From Paramacrobiotus metropolitanus (taxonomy: Eukaryota; Tardigrada; Eutardigrada; Parachela; Macrobiotidae), in contig NW_026570247.1 in NCBI RefSeq assembly GCF_019649055.1, forward strand, positions 1,054,001 to 1,118,000: a stretch of 64,000 bases of DNA, written 5' to 3'. The notes beneath the pieces were generated by a model that worked only from the letters and a program-made list of their open reading frames with translations, searched no databases and had not been told where the DNA came from. The position numbers and the translations under genes are program-made. Positions 48,194-58,405 of this stretch are shown here, one piece after another. The number at the start of each line of letters is the position of its first letter. The stretch's first letter is position 1.

Positions 48194-48636
48194 AACAAAG
48201 TTGCATACAAGTAGCCGGATGCAAACGGATGTGATCTTATCATCCTCAACTAATAAGCAGCGACATTAAAGTTCTTTGTGTAAATGGTAATTACTACAGT
48301 ATATGCAGAACAGCAGAAGTATATCTCAAGTTCTCAACAGAGTTTTCTTATTTTACCCTTCTTCAAGTGCGTACTAAACATATTTTATGATGAACTCAAA
48401 ACGAAGATTATGTTTTTTAATGTACTCGTTTGTACTCCAAACTTGTAGTGTAGTATGTGTACTACAGATTCTTACAACTGCCTAAATGTTTTATTTATGA
48501 AATACATGTACTGCGACGCCCCCATCCCGAATTACAGTAGTACTAGATATGGCCCATTTCGTACCCCTCTATAAGATCGGCCCGCTTTTTTGTTAATGGG
48601 TCCATGTATTTCTAAGTATTCCGGTTGCATTCTTAC
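48194..48636. other. intergenic, 5' flank of the giant retroelement
   Basis: AT-rich, no gene. The exact insertion edge of the LTR is not defined because the 3' LTR lies outside the window. Confidence 0.4.
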
Positions 48637-49128
48637 TGTTGTGAGGCGATGGCTCCCCTGCGTCCACCTTCGTGACGCTACTGGAGTTACGGGAGTGCTT
48701 CGTTGCACTACTCCGTGGGGAATTGCCGTCTGTGACGCAGCGCTTCTCTCTGTGAGGCGATGGCTCCCCTGCGTCCACCTTAGTGACGCTACTGGAGTTG
48801 GGGGAGTGCTTCGTTGCACTACGCACTGGGGATTCCCCATGGAATTACCGTCTGTGGCGTGGCTCTCTTCTGATTGGCTGACGGCTGCTGTTCACTGTGT
48901 TCACTATGCGCCGTGCAGTTTACATGTGAGATATTTGGTAGACGTTAGCTCACCGAGCATTGAACGTCAGTGTGTTGGTTTTCACGATAGAGAACGCTAA
49001 TAAAGTGTACTACGTAGACTGGATATCGTGCGTTGTGCATTTCTTCCCTAAAACGTCACGTATTACACTCCACGGAGTCCTGTCAGTCTGGGCTACCGTC
49101 CTGGACTCTTTCACAGTCCACGGTGATA
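48637..49128 (+). mobile_element. 5' LTR of element 2
   Basis: The end is fixed by the primer-binding site at 49129; the start is estimated from the TG at 48637. A 111-nt unit beginning GTGAGGCGATGGCTCCCCTG is duplicated in tandem (48641 and 48752), like a U3 enhancer. An ATTGGCTGA (inverted CCAAT) lies near 48868 and the poly(A) signal AATAAA is at 48999-49004. Confidence 0.6.
48999..49004 (+). terminator. AATAAA polyadenylation signal in the LTR
   Basis: AATAAA followed by GTGTAC, about 125 nt before the LTR end. Confidence 0.55.
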
Positions 49129-49139
49129 TGGTAGCAGAG
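49129..49139 (+). promoter_or_regulatory. primer-binding site for initiator tRNA-Met
   Basis: TGGTAGCAGAG is the exact complement of the last 11 nt of animal initiator tRNA-Met (CTCTGCTACCA). This fixes the 5' LTR end and the plus orientation of the element. Confidence 0.8.
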
Positions 49140-50395
49140 CCGTGAACAGACGGTTTCTGAGTTTTCATCTGTTTGGCGAACGGCCACATTCTACCTGTTT
49201 GGCGAACGGCCATATTGATCTGGATCATCTTGATCTCATTGATCTCATTTCACCAGTAAGGCACTGGTTTCCCTCATCTGAAGCAAGGCGCGCTCATCGA
49301 TCGGATTGCCAGCATCAGCGGCTGCACTGACTAGAGAGTCTCCTGTAGGAGAACTCGTCGTGCACTTCCAATCAGACGGCAGAAGGCTGCGGTGCAAGAT
49401 CTCTCCTGTTGGAGAACTTGTGCTGTTTCCTCTGCTAGGCAGCGAGTACCTCTTGTCGGGGTCAAGGCTGTCGGGCACAAGAGCCGAGAAGCCACGAGTT
49501 GGCAGCACCGAAGGAGGTGCCAAGAGTCAGTTTTTCGCGCTCCATCAAATTGGTTGTAGAGCGACCTGCTGGTAGGCTTGACAAGCCCAGCAGAAGGCTA
49601 ATTAGGTCGGACAGGAAGGCGCCAAAACCGTGCGGAATACGGCTACGCGGGATCGGACTGTGGAGAAGATCATCTGGATCATCTCCATCATCTGGATCAT
49701 CTTCCTTGCGGGATCGGAACGGTAGACAGGTAAAAACCGTTATTAATTATTGGACTGGTTGAAGCGTAAAAAGCGCAATTCTTATTGGTCGGTACTGAGC
49801 TGAGCTAGACGTAGGCGTAGTTTTTGCACACGGCACGCAAGTCTGGCCGTCGATCTGTGACGTCAGGCCGGTCAGGAAGTTTTAATGAGTACACGTGATT
49901 GGTCAGTTTAACGAACTCCGATTGGTCAAAATTTTCAACAGTAAAATCGATCTAAAAACGATCTCCTACCGATCTCCCAGCAGTAAAAACGATCTCTTTT
50001 CATCGGAAACGATCTAAATTTGGTTAAAGGAAGTTAGTCTTAATTGAATTGAAGTGACGGAAAAGTGACCATCTCGGAGATCGATCATCTCGAGATCATC
50101 AGTGACCTTTGAGATCAGATCAGATCAGATAGTGACCTTTACAACCGAGCTGAGATCATCTATTTTAACCGAAAAACAAACTTTAAACGATCTTTCCAGC
50201 AGTTTTATCGATATTAACAGTTGAGCGAGATCATTTTTGAGGCAAACCTCTTGATCTTTTTCTCGAAAAAGTGACCTTTAAAATCGAACTGGATCGAAGT
50301 AAATCAGCTAAAAAGCGATCTCAGGGACCTAAAACGATCTCATAATACGTGTGTGTGAGCAAAACCAATAGGTGCGTCTCAGTTATCCGATCACC
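49140..50395 (+). other. long 5' leader with GATC clusters and small hairpins
   Basis: No gene. It contains a tandem CTGTTTGGCGAACGGCCA pair (about 49170, 49196), small hairpins CTCCTG(TA/TT)GGAG (about 49341, 49406), GATCATCTGGATCATC repeats (49665-49705) and a stretch with 13 GATC in 300 nt (50041-50340, about 1.2 expected), together with repeated AGTGACC. Packaging or translation roles are possible but not shown. Confidence 0.6.
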
Positions 50396-52822
50396 ATGGA
50401 CAAAGAAATCATCGAACCGACATCTAACAGCAGCCAAGGGAGCCGAGGCTCCCGAGGCTCAAAGCAAGGCGCACCCAACCCTTATGAGAAGGATTTTAAC
50501 TCGTACACACGCCCAGTCGCACATGAACGGGCCACTCGAGCACCTAAAGCCTTTGAGAGGAAAGACTCTCGAGGCTCTGACATGACATATCAGAAGGCAC
50601 TCGAAGCAGTGTCGGGTCATGAGAGCTCCAGTGATGATCTGAAACGATCTCCCGCGCCTGCGGCGGGAAGCAGTGAGGTGAACCGGGAGGTCACCAAAGA
50701 AGGAATGAACTCGGAAAGAGCTGCGGAGATGGATCTGACATCGCAAAAGGATATATCCGACCAGGACAAGAAGGATAACCTGGTTAAAACTGATTTTACC
50801 GAGCAGCAAAAGATCACATCAGATGATCTCAACGAACTCAGGTTGGACGATCTCACACTGGGAGATGAAACAACAACCGAGGATATCTTCGAGAGTCCGA
50901 TGGCATCTGATGAGATGATGTCCAATCGCGGGAATGAAGAATCATACTTCACTGAAGACGAGATGACATTGAATATGTCATTTAAAACCGCGATGAAGGA
51001 AGCGGATCGAGCTCAGGGATTGACACCTTTTGAGGAGATCCCCGAGAGGCTGATCGAAAGGAGTCAGACGGGAAAGATCGTCAATGTACGATCTCCATCT
51101 CCGAACAGCCCAACTTCCAGCCTGAAACGACGAGTCAGAGAACTTGAGACTTCATTGGAAGAAAAGGAAGCTCAAGTCATTAAGAAGAAACAAGAATATC
51201 AGAACAAAGTGGGATCGCTACAGACGCGTATATACGAACTGGAACAGCAACAGGCTGTCCTTGAGAATACGGCGGAAGAGTGGAAAGTTCGATTTCAACG
51301 CCAAGTACAGATCGCGGAAGAGTCGGTGAAGATAGCCGATGATAGGGAGATGGAAGGCTATATAGCCGTAAACGAACTTAACGAGAGCATGTCCGAAGAG
51401 ACAGCTGAAAGGTCACGGCACATAGCCGAATTGAAGGATCAGTGCGATGAACTGCGTAAAAAAGCAGATGAAGCTGAAGCGAAACGAGACGAATATGCAA
51501 ACAAATTAGCGGAAGCGACCAAACGATTGACAGCGGTGAATAAGGATATATTCAAGCTCAGAGATGACCTGAAACTTAAAGACGAGGATATTCCAACTCT
51601 CCAAAGGGAATCGGAAGATCATCAGAAACGAGCTGATGATGCTCTCAAAGTGGCACAAGACCTGAGAGAGCTCCTAGCTACTGAAGGAGAACGACTAAAA
51701 GATGAGATTAGGCAGGTCACTGAGGAGAACGCGCAGCTCAAAGAAGCTGGTCAGAAAACGGCCGAATGGGGCCAAAGATGGGAAGATGAAGCACGACGAC
51801 TAGACACGAAGGTGACAAAAGTCGAAGTGGAGAGCAAAGAACATCAGAAAAAGATCCGTGAGCTGACAGATGAGAATATAAAGCTCAATACGGAGATAGT
51901 TGATATGACACAAACAGTAATGACACATCAAGATGAAGTCACTCAATCGAGAACTCAACTGAAATCGGCAGCTGATGCGTATGCTTAACTGGAACAGCAA
52001 ATGAATCAGCTAATTGACCAGATTAAAGCAAGAGAAACGGATGAAAAGGAGTTGCATGTGGAGACAATTCAGCGGCAGAATTTCGCCCATATGCTCAAGA
52101 AGGAGCGAGATCAGCTGCAAACGGAAAACGAGCAGCTTAACATCAGAATTAAACGTCTCGAAGATGAGAACAAGGGCCTTAAAGTAACGAATAAGCACAG
52201 AGAGGAGTTACTGCTGCAAAAAGAAAGTGGAAAGAGAGATACGGCCGACACGCCCCCGCCCAGCTACAGTAAGGCACAAGAAGCGGGCGGGAGCTTCCAT
52301 TTCGAGATGCCACTGCGAACGGGCGGTGGCACAGGAGGACTGAAAACAGAAGGAGATGAAGAAACCAAGGATAACAGGAAGCCATCAAGTAGTCACCAGC
52401 CACATATGAACTTCGGTGACCCTTCACAATTCCAACAGACTGACGAAACAGCAGTCAAGGACGGCGTAAATCAGGATGCACGCTCTCCACGGCACGAACA
52501 CGATGGAAGATTCTTCCAGGAATATCGTAACGAACGCAACCAACGAGAAGATCGGAATGAAAATCGAGGACAACGAGAATTTAACAGACCCATCAGAAAC
52601 ATGGGTCGCAAAACTGATCTTGCGACTTTCGACGGCAACCGCGATGCGTTAAGCGGATGGATTCGATTAGTAAGAGAAACACAGCGGACATACGACATGA
52701 CTGATGATCAAATGCTGATCGACATCGCCAGCGCTGTTAGAGGACCAGCAGAGATCTGGTTCGAGGCGAAAGAGACATCGAAGAGGCCGAAGAGGAGGTC
52801 TATACAGTCACGGAATGGCTAA
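50396..52822 (+). pseudogene. gag: Gag N-terminal and central part, broken by an in-frame stop and a frame change
   Basis: ATG at 50396 in strong context (ACCATGG). About 530 codons run to a TAA at 51986-51988; the same frame then continues with no other break to 52822. The first 230 residues are acidic and Ser-rich. Residues 240-640 are a long coiled coil (LETSLEEKEAQVIKKKQEYQ onward), crossing the stop. A retrotransposon Gag core begins near 52610 (LATFDGNRDALSGWIRLVRE, PAEIWFE). Near 52773 homology passes to another frame, which leads without a stop into the ORF at 52882. The coiled coil is unusually long for a Gag. Confidence 0.75.
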
Positions 52823-52881
52823 ACAAATTCAGAGATGAATTTGGAGATCGAAACGAAGAAGTCCTCGGCTTACGTGAAGCC

Positions 52882-54075
52882 ATGAACAGGGAATTCAGAC
52901 CTGGAAAAGAGACGCTTGAGCAGTTTTACCAAGCGATTATGAAGTTCAAGGCTAAGAAGGCTATCACTGAATTGCAAGCAGTCGCATTCCTCATCGACGG
53001 ATGCAGAGTCGACAACGATCTCTACAAGGCGCTGAAAACGAAGGGGTTCAGAACGCCAACAGAGATTAAGGACTTCTTTTGTTCATGGGCAGCTGGCGAA
53101 GATAAATATAAGGTTGTCAAAAGCCAACGAAATCAACCGGATTACGTGACCATCCGCTCAGGCCAAGTTGAGATGGCACAGAGGCAATATGCAGCCACAC
53201 CGTCTCCAGTGGATTATCAGACGAGATCGCCATCCCCAACGCGCAAGGAGATGACATTCACCGACAGCCAAACTGGGCAGCCGATCTCGTACGCCATGGT
53301 CGCCGCGATACAAGCGCAGGCGCAGGCAAGGCCAATGGCCCCGGCTAATATGATGCCGAGTCCCCTGAAGGGAGGGGTGCCCCAAATACAAGGAAGGTCC
53401 AATTACGGAAATGGAAACGGAAACGGAAATTGGAATGGCGGCCAACGAAATGGCAACTTTAACCGAAACCAGGGGCAGGGCAACTATCAGCCCAATAACC
53501 GACAAGCGAACTACCAGCAGAACCGCGGCAACTATCAGCAGCCACAACAGAGTTCCCGTACAGAATGGAAATTTGGCCAAATCGACGGATGGATCGCCCA
53601 GGGCGTGCAGCTGTGCCAGAATTGTGGATTTGGAAACCACGATGCACAGAACTGCATGTTCGCTGGCATGCCACCAAACCGGAATCCGAACTTGTTCGCC
53701 ACCCGAGAATGGGAACGGCTGCGAGCCCAAGGTGGCTGGCGACAAGCAGTAGCGAACGGCTACGACCTGGTCGCGAGATGGGCTGCGTTCAAGCATGGGA
53801 ACGGCGGCGGCGGCCAAGGGAATGGAAATAACGGTGGTGGCCAAAATGGTGGCTATAACGGCGGCGGAAGAGGTGGTTTCCGCGGACGAGGTCGCGGCAA
53901 TGGACGCGGCGGATACGGAAACCGGAATGGCGGCGGCAATTGGCGCGCCGATAACAACGGTGGCGGCGGCGGCCAGAATAACGCCGGCGGCGGCGCGAAC
54001 GGCGCTGGCCAGGGAGATGAACAAGTCCAGCAGCAGCAGCAGATGCTGGATCAGGGAAACGGCCAAGATCAGTAG
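52882..54075 (+). CDS. gag: Gag C-terminal part: capsid end, CCHC zinc knuckle, RGG-rich tail
   Basis: The frame is open from before 52790 (EWLNKFRDEFGDRNEE) and shows the end of the Gag core (LEQFYQAIMKFK). A single CX2CX4HX4C knuckle, CQNCGFGNHDAQNC, lies at about 53614-53655. It is preceded by an Asn/Gly/Gln-rich stretch and followed by Gly/Arg/Asn repeats (GRGGFRGRGRGNGRGG), an RGG-type RNA-binding tail. The frame ends at the TAG at 54073-54075. A -1 frameshift signal sits five codons before the stop. The ATG at 52882 is only the first Met of the open frame and not a likely start. Confidence 0.8.
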   Translation: MNREFRPGKETLEQFYQAIMKFKAKKAITELQAVAFLIDGCRVDNDLYKALKTKGFRTPTEIKDFFCSWAAGEDKYKVVKSQRNQPDYVTIRSGQVEMAQRQYAATPSPVDYQTRSPSPTRKEMTFTDSQTGQPISYAMVAAIQAQAQARPMAPANMMPSPLKGGVPQIQGRSNYGNGNGNGNWNGGQRNGNFNRNQGQGNYQPNNRQANYQQNRGNYQQPQQSSRTEWKFGQIDGWIAQGVQLCQNCGFGNHDAQNCMFAGMPPNRNPNLFATREWERLRAQGGWRQAVANGYDLVARWAAFKHGNGGGGQGNGNNGGGQNGGYNGGGRGGFRGRGRGNGRGGYGNRNGGGNWRADNNGGGGGQNNAGGGANGAGQGDEQVQQQQQMLDQGNGQDQ

Positions 54076-54117
54076 GTGCCGGTGAGCCTACTGATCCTCC
54101 GCAACCGAAACCACCGG
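54054..54117 (+). promoter_or_regulatory. -1 programmed ribosomal frameshift signal with predicted pseudoknot
   Basis: Slippery heptamer G GGA AAC at 54054-54060, in the correct X XXY YYZ phase of the gag frame. Then a 6-nt spacer, a perfect 10-bp stem GATCAGTAGG/CCTACTGATC (54067-54076 with 54087-54096) and a 10-nt loop. The loop's CCGGTG (54079-54084) can pair with CACCGG at 54112-54117 to form an H-type pseudoknot. The gag stop lies within stem 1. The shifted frame is open into the ORF ending at 55382. Confidence 0.85.
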
Positions 54118-55382
54118 ATAAAGGGGGAACGCAGAATCGGACTGCGAAAGAGATGGCTAATAAGATGCCATCATCAGTGGGCAAAGTACCACAGCCACAG
54201 AATCGGACTGTAGGCGACACGGCTAATAAGATGCCGTCACATCAGTTGAAGGAGATGGTTTATAAGATGCCATCACAAGTGGACAAACGGCCACTCCCGC
54301 AGAACGGTACTGCGAAATCACCACAGAATGGTACTGTGGGTGAGATGGCTCAAAAGATGCCATCACAGGTGAAGAAAGGACCACCTGCGCAGAATGGTAC
54401 TGCAAAACCACAGCAGAATAGTACTGCTGATGATCAGTTGATAAATAAAGGAAAATATAGTGCCGAAAAGCTAAAAGAACGGCGCGCTCAACGTAACGAG
54501 ATCATTCGAAAAGCAAACTTGAAGAAGAAATTGGAAGAAAAAGAGACGAATGATCAACATTCCAGATTCCGAGAATTCCTACTTAAGCAGAATGCGGAGA
54601 TGAAAACGAAGTTTGGGAATGGTCCGGAAGATGAAGATGATACGGTACTAAAACAAAGGTGGTTAGAACAGAACGCCACAGTGGGCAGCAAAGATGAAAA
54701 GCCACTTCCTATAAGGAAAGCACCAGTGAGAGATCAGGAAGCAAGTGCAGCCGCTAGAACTAACGACAATAAGATCGTTGGAAAAGGTCAGGAAAAGGAA
54801 CTGACGCTGCGGAAAGTGCAGCTTGAAGAGAGCGAACGGGCACAACAGATCTCCGATGACTCATTGGATGATGCAGTTACGCTACAGCGGAAGCAAATCT
54901 GGGGAAACTCCGTCCCAGTGTTCAACGAGAGGGAGTATAAGAAGATACTCGTTGACCAGAACCGAAATGCTCCTCCAACCGATAAACCGTCGAATTACGG
55001 AGAAAAAGTTCCGTTACAAAAGTTGCTAAGTGGCGGATTTGCCATCAAACCGACTGAAAGGTCACGGGACTTAACCGAAGCACTGCAAAAAGATCCCAAT
55101 GACAAGTCACCAGTTCGAACAGATGGGATGTCTTCGCCGATCGATCCGACAAAAACGAATAACGAAGTGTCAGCGAAGGTGATCGACTGGATGACGCAAA
55201 ACGGATATGAGATGGTCACATATGAGAGATCACCAGATCAACTGAAAGATAGCGAAGCAGATGAGCTAGAACGAGCCGACCAGATCACAGATGAGCTCAT
55301 CGAGCATCTGCGTGATAAATCAGATGATGTGACATTGCTCACTCAAAGATCACTCAGAAGTTGCGAAGGAGCAACTAAATGA
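54060..55382 (+). CDS. frameshift-linked ORF between Gag and protease, unknown function
   Basis: In the -1 frame the sequence is open from 53832 to the TGA at 55380-55382; ribosomes slipping at 54060 would enter it. The first internal ATG is at 54153. It begins with four imperfect repeats of a KMPS..PQNGTAK unit (54153-54430), followed by a highly charged helical region (KLKERRAQRNEIIRKANLKK) and more charged sequence. No enzyme domain is visible. Near 55340 similar-looking sequence continues in the next frame toward the protease ORF, so a frame change has probably separated them. Domains of this kind between Gag and protease are unusual for gypsy elements. Confidence 0.65.
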   Translation, partial: RPRSVGAGEPTDPPQPKPPDKGGTQNRTAKEMANKMPSSVGKVPQPQNRTVGDTANKMPSHQLKEMVYKMPSQVDKRPLPQNGTAKSPQNGTVGEMAQKMPSQVKKGPPAQNGTAKPQQNSTADDQLINKGKYSAEKLKERRAQRNEIIRKANLKKKLEEKETNDQHSRFREFLLKQNAEMKTKFGNGPEDEDDTVLKQRWLEQNATVGSKDEKPLPIRKAPVRDQEASAAARTNDNKIVGKGQEKELTLRKVQLEESERAQQISDDSLDDAVTLQRKQIWGNSVPVFNEREYKKILVDQNRNAPPTDKPSNYGEKVPLQKLLSGGFAIKPTERSRDLTEALQKDPNDKSPVRTDGMSSPIDPTKTNNEVSAKVIDWMTQNGYEMVTYERSPDQLKDSEADELERADQITDELIEHLRDKSDDVTLLTQRSLRSCEGATK

Positions 55383-55434
55383 AACCGGAAAGATCATCAA
55401 CGATGAAAAAGCTGCAAAGAAAAAGGGGTGTGAG

Positions 55435-58395
55435 ATGGGAAAAAGTTCAAAAGATGGAAAGAAGAGACAATTTTATGATATCCGAACTGATGTCCCACAT
55501 AGAATCGATCATCTGAGTTCGATACTGAAGAGGAATAGCACCTTAGCGAACAGGCAGGTGTCTTCTTCAGCAGTTGATATGGATCCGGGATCTGTATCGC
55601 TTATCCCAGTTAAATGTACCGTTCGTACGCTCAAAGTACAAAATGGATCGAAGCATAACTTGCCGAAAAGGATCGAAGCGTACACACATGAGGTGAAAAT
55701 CGGCGACATAAAGGTCTTGGCGATGTTGGATACCGGTGCGGAAACATCACTGATCAGCCGACCGTTTTGCGAAAAGAACGGACTTCATGTCTTACCGCTG
55801 CCACCAGATCGATTGGTGCGAATTAACGGAAACAGCGGGACATCAGGCTTCAACGTGACGCATTATTGTGTAGCACCAGTGACATTGCGGAAACGGACCA
55901 GTCAACACTCCTTCTACGTAAGACCGAAAACAGATGATGTGGGACATCATCTGTTATTATTGGGACATGATTTTCTGGCGACAAAGTTCGTCTTGATCGA
56001 TAATCATGGGGAGGAGGAAGTTGAAGATGAGCCGAAATCAGCTGTCAAAGTTCAAGCCGGAAAGGTCACCGGACTTGTAAAAGCAGCTAAAACGGATCAA
56101 AAGGTTATCCCAGTACCAGAGGCACTGGGAAAGCAGACGATGAAGCAACGAAGGGGAGGTACACCTGCTCAGCTGTCGACAATCGAAAAGATGGCAGCCA
56201 TCCAAAAAGAGATCTCGACCCGACTGGGGAGATCATCAGTGAAACCGAAAGAACGGGCAAACGTCGTTATCCCAGTACCAGAGGCACCGGGAACGACGAA
56301 AGATGATCAAAAGGCAACTGATAAAGATGTTATCCCAGTACCAGAGGCACTGGGAACGAAAGATGGAACTCCGTTGACGAGGGAACAGATAGCAGCTGTA
56401 CAAAAGGAAGCAGCTATCGAAGCGAAACGAGCTTTCGTACCTGGTATGGAGTTAGCAAAGTCTATCCCAGTACCAGAGGCACTGGGAATAAAAGTTGCCA
56501 AAGTTTGGAACGATAAGAAATTCGAAAAGAAATTAGAAGCTCCGAAAAAGGTGACGGAAGATGAACAGGTACTCCTAAGTGAGATACGAGATGGAGCAGT
56601 CAAACAGTTGAGAGATCAACGGAATGAAAAACAACCGGAGATCATCGAAATCTCATCTGACAAGGATAGAGGGACACCGAATCACGGTTTTTGGAATATG
56701 GAAAATGACGACAGCAATAACCCATTCGTTTGCCTCGATAAAATGACACTGGAAGAACGTATTAGCAGTTGTCATCACGGTTACAACGAGAATCCGTGTC
56801 GAGTGCAACCTCAATGGAAATGTGAGGAATGCTGTCGAGATGCTGAACAAGATGATCTGTCCATCTGGCCAAGATGTAACGCAGCGATCGATGACATGAA
56901 AAATCATGTTCAAAAAGAAGTTAAAAGCATATGCCGGACAAACTCGATGTGGAATCAGCACATTGAACGCTACCATTGGCAGCGATATAAGGAATGGCTA
57001 TCCTGCGTTCGAAACTTCATCTTAACAAGGGGGAGATCATTGCTTCATTTGGATAATAGCGTCAACAGCTTGATTGCGAACTTAGGGAGATCGGACCCGA
57101 AAGTCAAGCATCTCCGATCGAAACTCGATCGAGAAATAAATGAAGTATTTGATGAAGGAATCATGTGGGAAAATGCTAGAACCGACTTATTCTGGGACTT
57201 TCGTGTGAATCACCTCTATAAGGGAGAAGGAACAACGATCATCTTCCCAACCGGACTCGGTAAACCAGTATATGAGCTGTTCGAAATGTTCTATAAGGCG
57301 CTGGAGAGAGGAAATGAAAAATCCTTTGAAAAGTATTGGAAAAAGTTGGAAGCGGAATTCCCTCCACTGCCAGATACCGATATACTTGAACTGAAAGTAT
57401 ATCGAAAACGAAGAGAAGTTGGATCAGCTGGTTACCTGGTCAAGAAAAAGGTGACCTTCGCACCAGTTCCAGATGAAGCTGAATACCCTCAACGAGGAGA
57501 TGATAAATGGTGCATGTACGAGATGACTCCTAACAACGAACTCCTCGCCAAAGATCTTTATGCCAACTGTGTCTTTATTGGGACTAAAAGGCCCATCGGA
57601 TATGAGGAAGTTGGAGATGAGGAGATGATCGAAGAAGATGACGAAAGGTCACCAAGAGCTCATGAGATAGCACAGATGCTAATGATTCGAGGTGAAATAT
57701 GGGAAAAGTTCAAAGAGGAGCTCGAAAAGATCTCAGCAGGGCAACAAAACCCAGTAACAGAAGCAAAAGAAGATGGAAATATACTTGATACTGGTGAAGA
57801 AGGTCCACCGGTCGAGAATAACAGATTGATGAGCTTGGAAGAGATCGATCAGCTCGAAGGAACAGTTCCAGATGATCGGAGATCGAACTCCGATGAACAA
57901 AGGTCATCACCGAAAGTGCGAGTAACGCGCAGTCATCCGAGAATCGCAGCAAAATATGGAATCAAGGCAAAAGAAACGGGCAAACCTCTGCTCAAAAATC
58001 TGAAAACGAAAAAACTTAGCGATTCTCAGGGCGACGAAGGTGACCTTTTATCTGAGGGAGATGGAGTTGATGAGCGGCCACTCGATAAGAGCGCTGCAGT
58101 TGACGATGAGAGCAGTGACTCAGATTCAGATTGGACAAGCTCGAGTGACAACTCAACAACTTCGGAAGACTCGGGTGTAAACGATCTTTCAGAACAAGAG
58201 GATCTCCTCGATCTCGACGAAGATGACGAAGTTGATGAAGAAAAGGAACAGGACATTAAAGTGAGAAGAACGAAGGTGCAAAGGATGAAATTGAACAGAG
58301 AGACGATAAGAGTCTATAGCGATCAACGGATTCTTTTAAAACCATCTGTTTGTACCCGTGTAAAAGTTAGAATGGGGGAAATTCGTACCAGCTAA
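55435..58395 (+). CDS. pol: retropepsin protease and long acidic linker (Pol N-terminal part)
   Basis: 986 codons. The aspartic protease is clear: LAMLDTGAETSLIS with the catalytic DTG at residues 99-101, and LLLLGHDFLA, the equivalent of the retropepsin (I/L)LGxDxL motif. After it come four copies of (V)IPVPEA(L/P)G near 56104, 56266, 56329 and 56461, then a Cys/His-containing segment (CHHGYNENPC, CEECC) and a very acidic, Ser-rich part (about 57600-58250). Such a linker of over 700 residues between protease and RT is not typical. The frame ends at 58395 after a G5 run at 58374-58378, where the downstream frame takes over; that looks like a one-base change. The ATG at 55435 is only the first Met in the open frame. 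Confidence 0.8.
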   Translation: MGKSSKDGKKRQFYDIRTDVPHRIDHLSSILKRNSTLANRQVSSSAVDMDPGSVSLIPVKCTVRTLKVQNGSKHNLPKRIEAYTHEVKIGDIKVLAMLDTGAETSLISRPFCEKNGLHVLPLPPDRLVRINGNSGTSGFNVTHYCVAPVTLRKRTSQHSFYVRPKTDDVGHHLLLLGHDFLATKFVLIDNHGEEEVEDEPKSAVKVQAGKVTGLVKAAKTDQKVIPVPEALGKQTMKQRRGGTPAQLSTIEKMAAIQKEISTRLGRSSVKPKERANVVIPVPEAPGTTKDDQKATDKDVIPVPEALGTKDGTPLTREQIAAVQKEAAIEAKRAFVPGMELAKSIPVPEALGIKVAKVWNDKKFEKKLEAPKKVTEDEQVLLSEIRDGAVKQLRDQRNEKQPEIIEISSDKDRGTPNHGFWNMENDDSNNPFVCLDKMTLEERISSCHHGYNENPCRVQPQWKCEECCRDAEQDDLSIWPRCNAAIDDMKNHVQKEVKSICRTNSMWNQHIERYHWQRYKEWLSCVRNFILTRGRSLLHLDNSVNSLIANLGRSDPKVKHLRSKLDREINEVFDEGIMWENARTDLFWDFRVNHLYKGEGTTIIFPTGLGKPVYELFEMFYKALERGNEKSFEKYWKKLEAEFPPLPDTDILELKVYRKRREVGSAGYLVKKKVTFAPVPDEAEYPQRGDDKWCMYEMTPNNELLAKDLYANCVFIGTKRPIGYEEVGDEEMIEEDDERSPRAHEIAQMLMIRGEIWEKFKEELEKISAGQQNPVTEAKEDGNILDTGEEGPPVENNRLMSLEEIDQLEGTVPDDRRSNSDEQRSSPKVRVTRSHPRIAAKYGIKAKETGKPLLKNLKTKKLSDSQGDEGDLLSEGDGVDERPLDKSAAVDDESSDSDSDWTSSSDNSTTSEDSGVNDLSEQEDLLDLDEDDEVDEEKEQDIKVRRTKVQRMKLNRETIRVYSDQRILLKPSVCTRVKVRMGEIRTS

Positions 58396-58405
58396 AGAGA
58401 AGCTG

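Noticed and set aside
48532-49000. ORFs in the LTR duplication
   Set aside because: They arise from the tandem 111-nt unit (111 is divisible by 3, so the frame repeats) and have no domain.
53158-54066. 302-residue minus-strand ORF
   Set aside because: It is the antisense shadow of the Gly/Asn/Arg-rich Gag tail, where stop codons are rare on both strands.
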